The notes under the pieces: model-generated
What the model was told of the DNA's origin: nothing
What the model saw: only the letters and a program-made list of their open reading frames with translations
The model's database searches: none
Source: JAZDLC01 sp043802345
GTDB lineage: Bacteria > Planctomycetota > B15-G4 > JADJEK01
NCBI GenBank assembly: GCA_043802345.1
Contig: JAZDLC010000154.1
Location: 1-7,217 of the forward strand
DNA length: 7,217 nucleotides
Direction of reading: 5' to 3'
Shown here: positions 6,274 through 7,217 of the stretch, piece after piece
How the letters are laid out: every line of letters starts with the position of its first letter
Position numbering within the stretch: position 1 is the first letter of the stretch
Program-made: the position numbers and the translations under genes

Positions 6274-6486
6274 CTATTTCGAGAAGATCGCGACCTTGCC
6301 GCTGCTGTGGGCGTAGATTCCGAGTGCGCCCGGCACCATGGGACTGAGAGCGACCCGGGCGCATTGCTGCGAGCTGACCTGTTTTCCGAACAGGTCGCCC
6401 AGAAGCTGCCCGATCTTCTCGGGTGGCGGTACGGACTGAACGACTGGTAATTGAATCGCTCCTCCTCGCGTGGGTGCCCTTGGCAC
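6274..6486 (-). pseudogene. Truncated gene remnant downstream of cheY, possibly CheC/CheX-related
   Basis: The frame runs from a GTG at 6486 (14 nt after the CheY stop) to a TAG ending at 6274, giving 70 residues. The credible part starts at residue 11, where AGGAGG (6466-6461) precedes an ATT codon (6456-6454), giving 60 residues. The stretch IGQLLGDLFGKQV...VALSP...GALGIYAHSSGKVAIFSK looks like the N-terminal third of a family of about 160 residues that I recall from deltaproteobacterial and planctomycete genomes, in which a variable Y...GKVAAL strand leads into a conserved DLxLAxxxGAAL stretch and later an ENxxEVxN motif. Here that continuation is replaced by a stop 6 bp from the ETF-QO stop. 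It is likely a broken gene. Family identity is from memory and uncertain; a true short protein using an AUU start cannot be excluded. Confidence 0.4.
6461..6466 (-). promoter_or_regulatory. Strong Shine-Dalgarno facing an ATT codon
   Basis: On the minus strand AGGAGG (6466-6461) is followed after 4 nt by ATT (6456-6454), in frame with the remnant protein. No ATG, GTG or TTG occurs at a normal distance. This fits either a lost start codon (ATG to ATT) or rare AUU initiation. Confidence 0.5.
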
Positions 6487-6499
6487 TTCTCTTGAAGGA

Positions 6500-6865
6500 T
6501 CAGCCGGCGACGACCGGGGCCAGATGCTCCTGGAAGGCTGCGACGGTGAATGGCCTCGTGATCAGGAACATGGCACCGGATTCCTTGGCGGTCACCTTCA
6601 TCTCGGGATTCCCCTCGGCGGTCACGAAGCCGAACGGCACCTGGTTTCCGGAACCCCTGAGGTTCTTGAGCAGGTCGATGCCATTCATCTCGGGCATGTT
6701 CCAGTCGCAGAGGATCAGGTCGGGCTGCTTGCCCTTGATGTTCTCCAGTGCTTCGACACCGTTGGCGGCCTCCTCGATGGTGTGGTCGCCGAAGCCGGCC
6801 TGCCGCAGAGTGCGCATGACGATCATGCGCATGGCCCTGCTGTCGTCAACAACAAGAATTTTCAT
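6500..6865 (-). CDS. cheY: CheY-like single-domain response regulator
   Basis: The 121 residues form one receiver domain with no output domain. Visible are the acidic pair D7-D8 in MKILVVDDSR, the phospho-acceptor D54 in LILCDWNMPEMNG, and the switch threonine T82 in FVTAEGN. The near-invariant lysine before Pro (K109 in E. coli CheY, in KPF) is arginine here, R104 in TRPFT. Such proteins take a phosphoryl group from a CheA-type kinase and act on the flagellar motor or another target. The upstream CheX-like gene ends 33 bp before this ATG on the same strand, and CheX proteins dephosphorylate CheY, so the two probably form an operon. AGGAAAG lies about 11 nt before the ATG. No kinase, receptor or flagellar gene is in view, so a non-chemotactic role is possible. 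Confidence 0.93.
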   Translation of the reverse strand: MKILVVDDSRAMRMIVMRTLRQAGFGDHTIEEAANGVEALENIKGKQPDLILCDWNMPEMNGIDLLKNLRGSGNQVPFGFVTAEGNPEMKVTAKESGAMFLITRPFTVAAFQEHLAPVVAG

Positions 6866-6898
6866 GGATACGTCTTTCCTGTGAGGCCGAAGTGGCTG

Positions 6899-7120
6899 TC
6901 AGCCTTGGGCTTCTCGGGTGAGACTGGTGACGTTGAGGCCATCTTCCCCGTGCTGGAAGTTGACCTTGTTCGTGATCGAGCAGCCGGGAAAGAGCACCTT
7001 GTATCCCACGCCTTCGGTGACCGAGGGAAGGGACAGCTGGACCGGCGGCTCGAGCAGCGACTTGAAGTTGCCCCCGATCCTGTTCGCCATCTCGCCGAGG
7101 GCATCGCGAACCTCGCTCAT
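6899..7120 (-). CDS. CheX-like phosphatase, C-terminal half only
   Basis: The 73-residue frame carries D6-xxx-E10-xx-N13 in RDALGEMANRIGGN, the acid-amide signature with which CheC/CheX/FliY proteins hydrolyse CheY phosphate. LSLPSVTEG (29-37) and the strands KVLFPG and GLNVTSL follow, matching the C-terminal half of CheX-family domains. Full CheX is about 150 residues; the usual N-terminal half, ending in a MFG-like helix, is absent. In the same frame a TGA occurs at 7183-7181 with no ATG, GTG or TTG between it and the ATG at 7120, so no extension is possible. Upstream of that ATG is AGTGAG, about 6 nt away, a weak ribosome site. Codon use is G/C-rich at third positions as in the neighbours. 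It may be a truncated gene, a frameshifted one, or a genuine half-size version. It lies 33 bp upstream of cheY. Confidence 0.65.
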   Translation of the reverse strand: MSEVRDALGEMANRIGGNFKSLLEPPVQLSLPSVTEGVGYKVLFPGCSITNKVNFQHGEDGLNVTSLTREAQG

Positions 7121-7215
7121 GCCATGCTCACTGCGGTGGTTCGAGTACCGTAGAACACGGCCCGACCGACTGCCTTGCGTTCAAACTCACTGTCGACATT
7201 GATTGTTGTTTCCGT
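7117..7215 (-). other. Possible end of an upstream reading frame overlapping the CheX-like start (ATGA)
   Basis: A second minus-strand frame is open from the window edge (7215) to a TGA at 7119-7117, giving about 32 residues containing INVDSEFERKAVGRAVFYG. Its stop overlaps the CheX-like ATG as ATGA, an arrangement common in translationally coupled operons. Third positions are much less G/C-rich than in the neighbouring genes, and the peptide resembles nothing I recognise, including the CheX N-terminal half. It may be the tail of an upstream gene or non-coding leader. Confidence 0.25.
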
Positions 7216-7217
7216 GC

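Noticed and set aside
6470..7153. 227-residue plus-strand frame across 6470-7153
   Set aside because: Antisense to CheY and the CheX-like gene, both supported by conserved motifs.

Overview
The window is GC-rich bacterial chromosome with dense coding, G/C-rich third codon positions and purine-rich Shine-Dalgarno (SD) sites. A membrane-anchored periplasmic protein and an electron-transfer flavoprotein:ubiquinone oxidoreductase (ETF-QO) suggest a respiring Gram-negative bacterium. Gene style and the GTACTC-type hexamer repeats recall Myxococcota, Planctomycetota, Krumholzibacteriota or related phyla. That placement is an impression, not a demonstrated result.

Layout. 1-532 (-): N-terminal 177 residues of a fold-type I PLP aminotransferase, cut by the window edge. 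533-972: a 440-bp divergent intergenic region with the aminotransferase promoter and a 152-bp inverted-repeat element made of CTCGTA/TACGAG hexamers around a small hairpin. 973-3255 (+): a 760-residue single-pass membrane-anchored protein of unknown function with two similar internal segments. 3360-3497 (+): a promoter followed by tRNA-Leu(GAG) with encoded CCA. 3612-4505 (+): a TauE/SafE-family permease whose SD lies in the arm of a perfect 8-bp inverted repeat. 4579-6267 (+): a full-length ETF-QO with its C-terminal iron-sulfur domain. 6274-7120 (-), converging on ETF-QO: a CheX-like C-terminal half, an intact CheY-like receiver, and a short remnant that ends 6 bp from the ETF-QO stop.

How the genes work together. 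The plus-strand genes are not an obvious pathway: ETF-QO feeds electrons from acyl-CoA and other flavoprotein dehydrogenases into quinone, TauE/SafE permeases export small organosulfur or organic anions, and the tRNA is housekeeping. The minus-strand trio is functionally coherent: a CheY receiver next to a CheX-like protein carrying the DxxxExxN phosphatase signature. Both partners look shortened, so the cluster may be decaying or miniaturised.

Most notable: the hexamer inverted repeat; two promoters with the same layout (TTGCAC, 18 bp, TGCTAASCT) for the aminotransferase and tRNA-Leu; the hairpin over the permease SD; and the cheX/cheY/remnant locus, with a strong SD facing ATT instead of ATG. 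No defence system, CRISPR array, integrase or transposase gene is visible.
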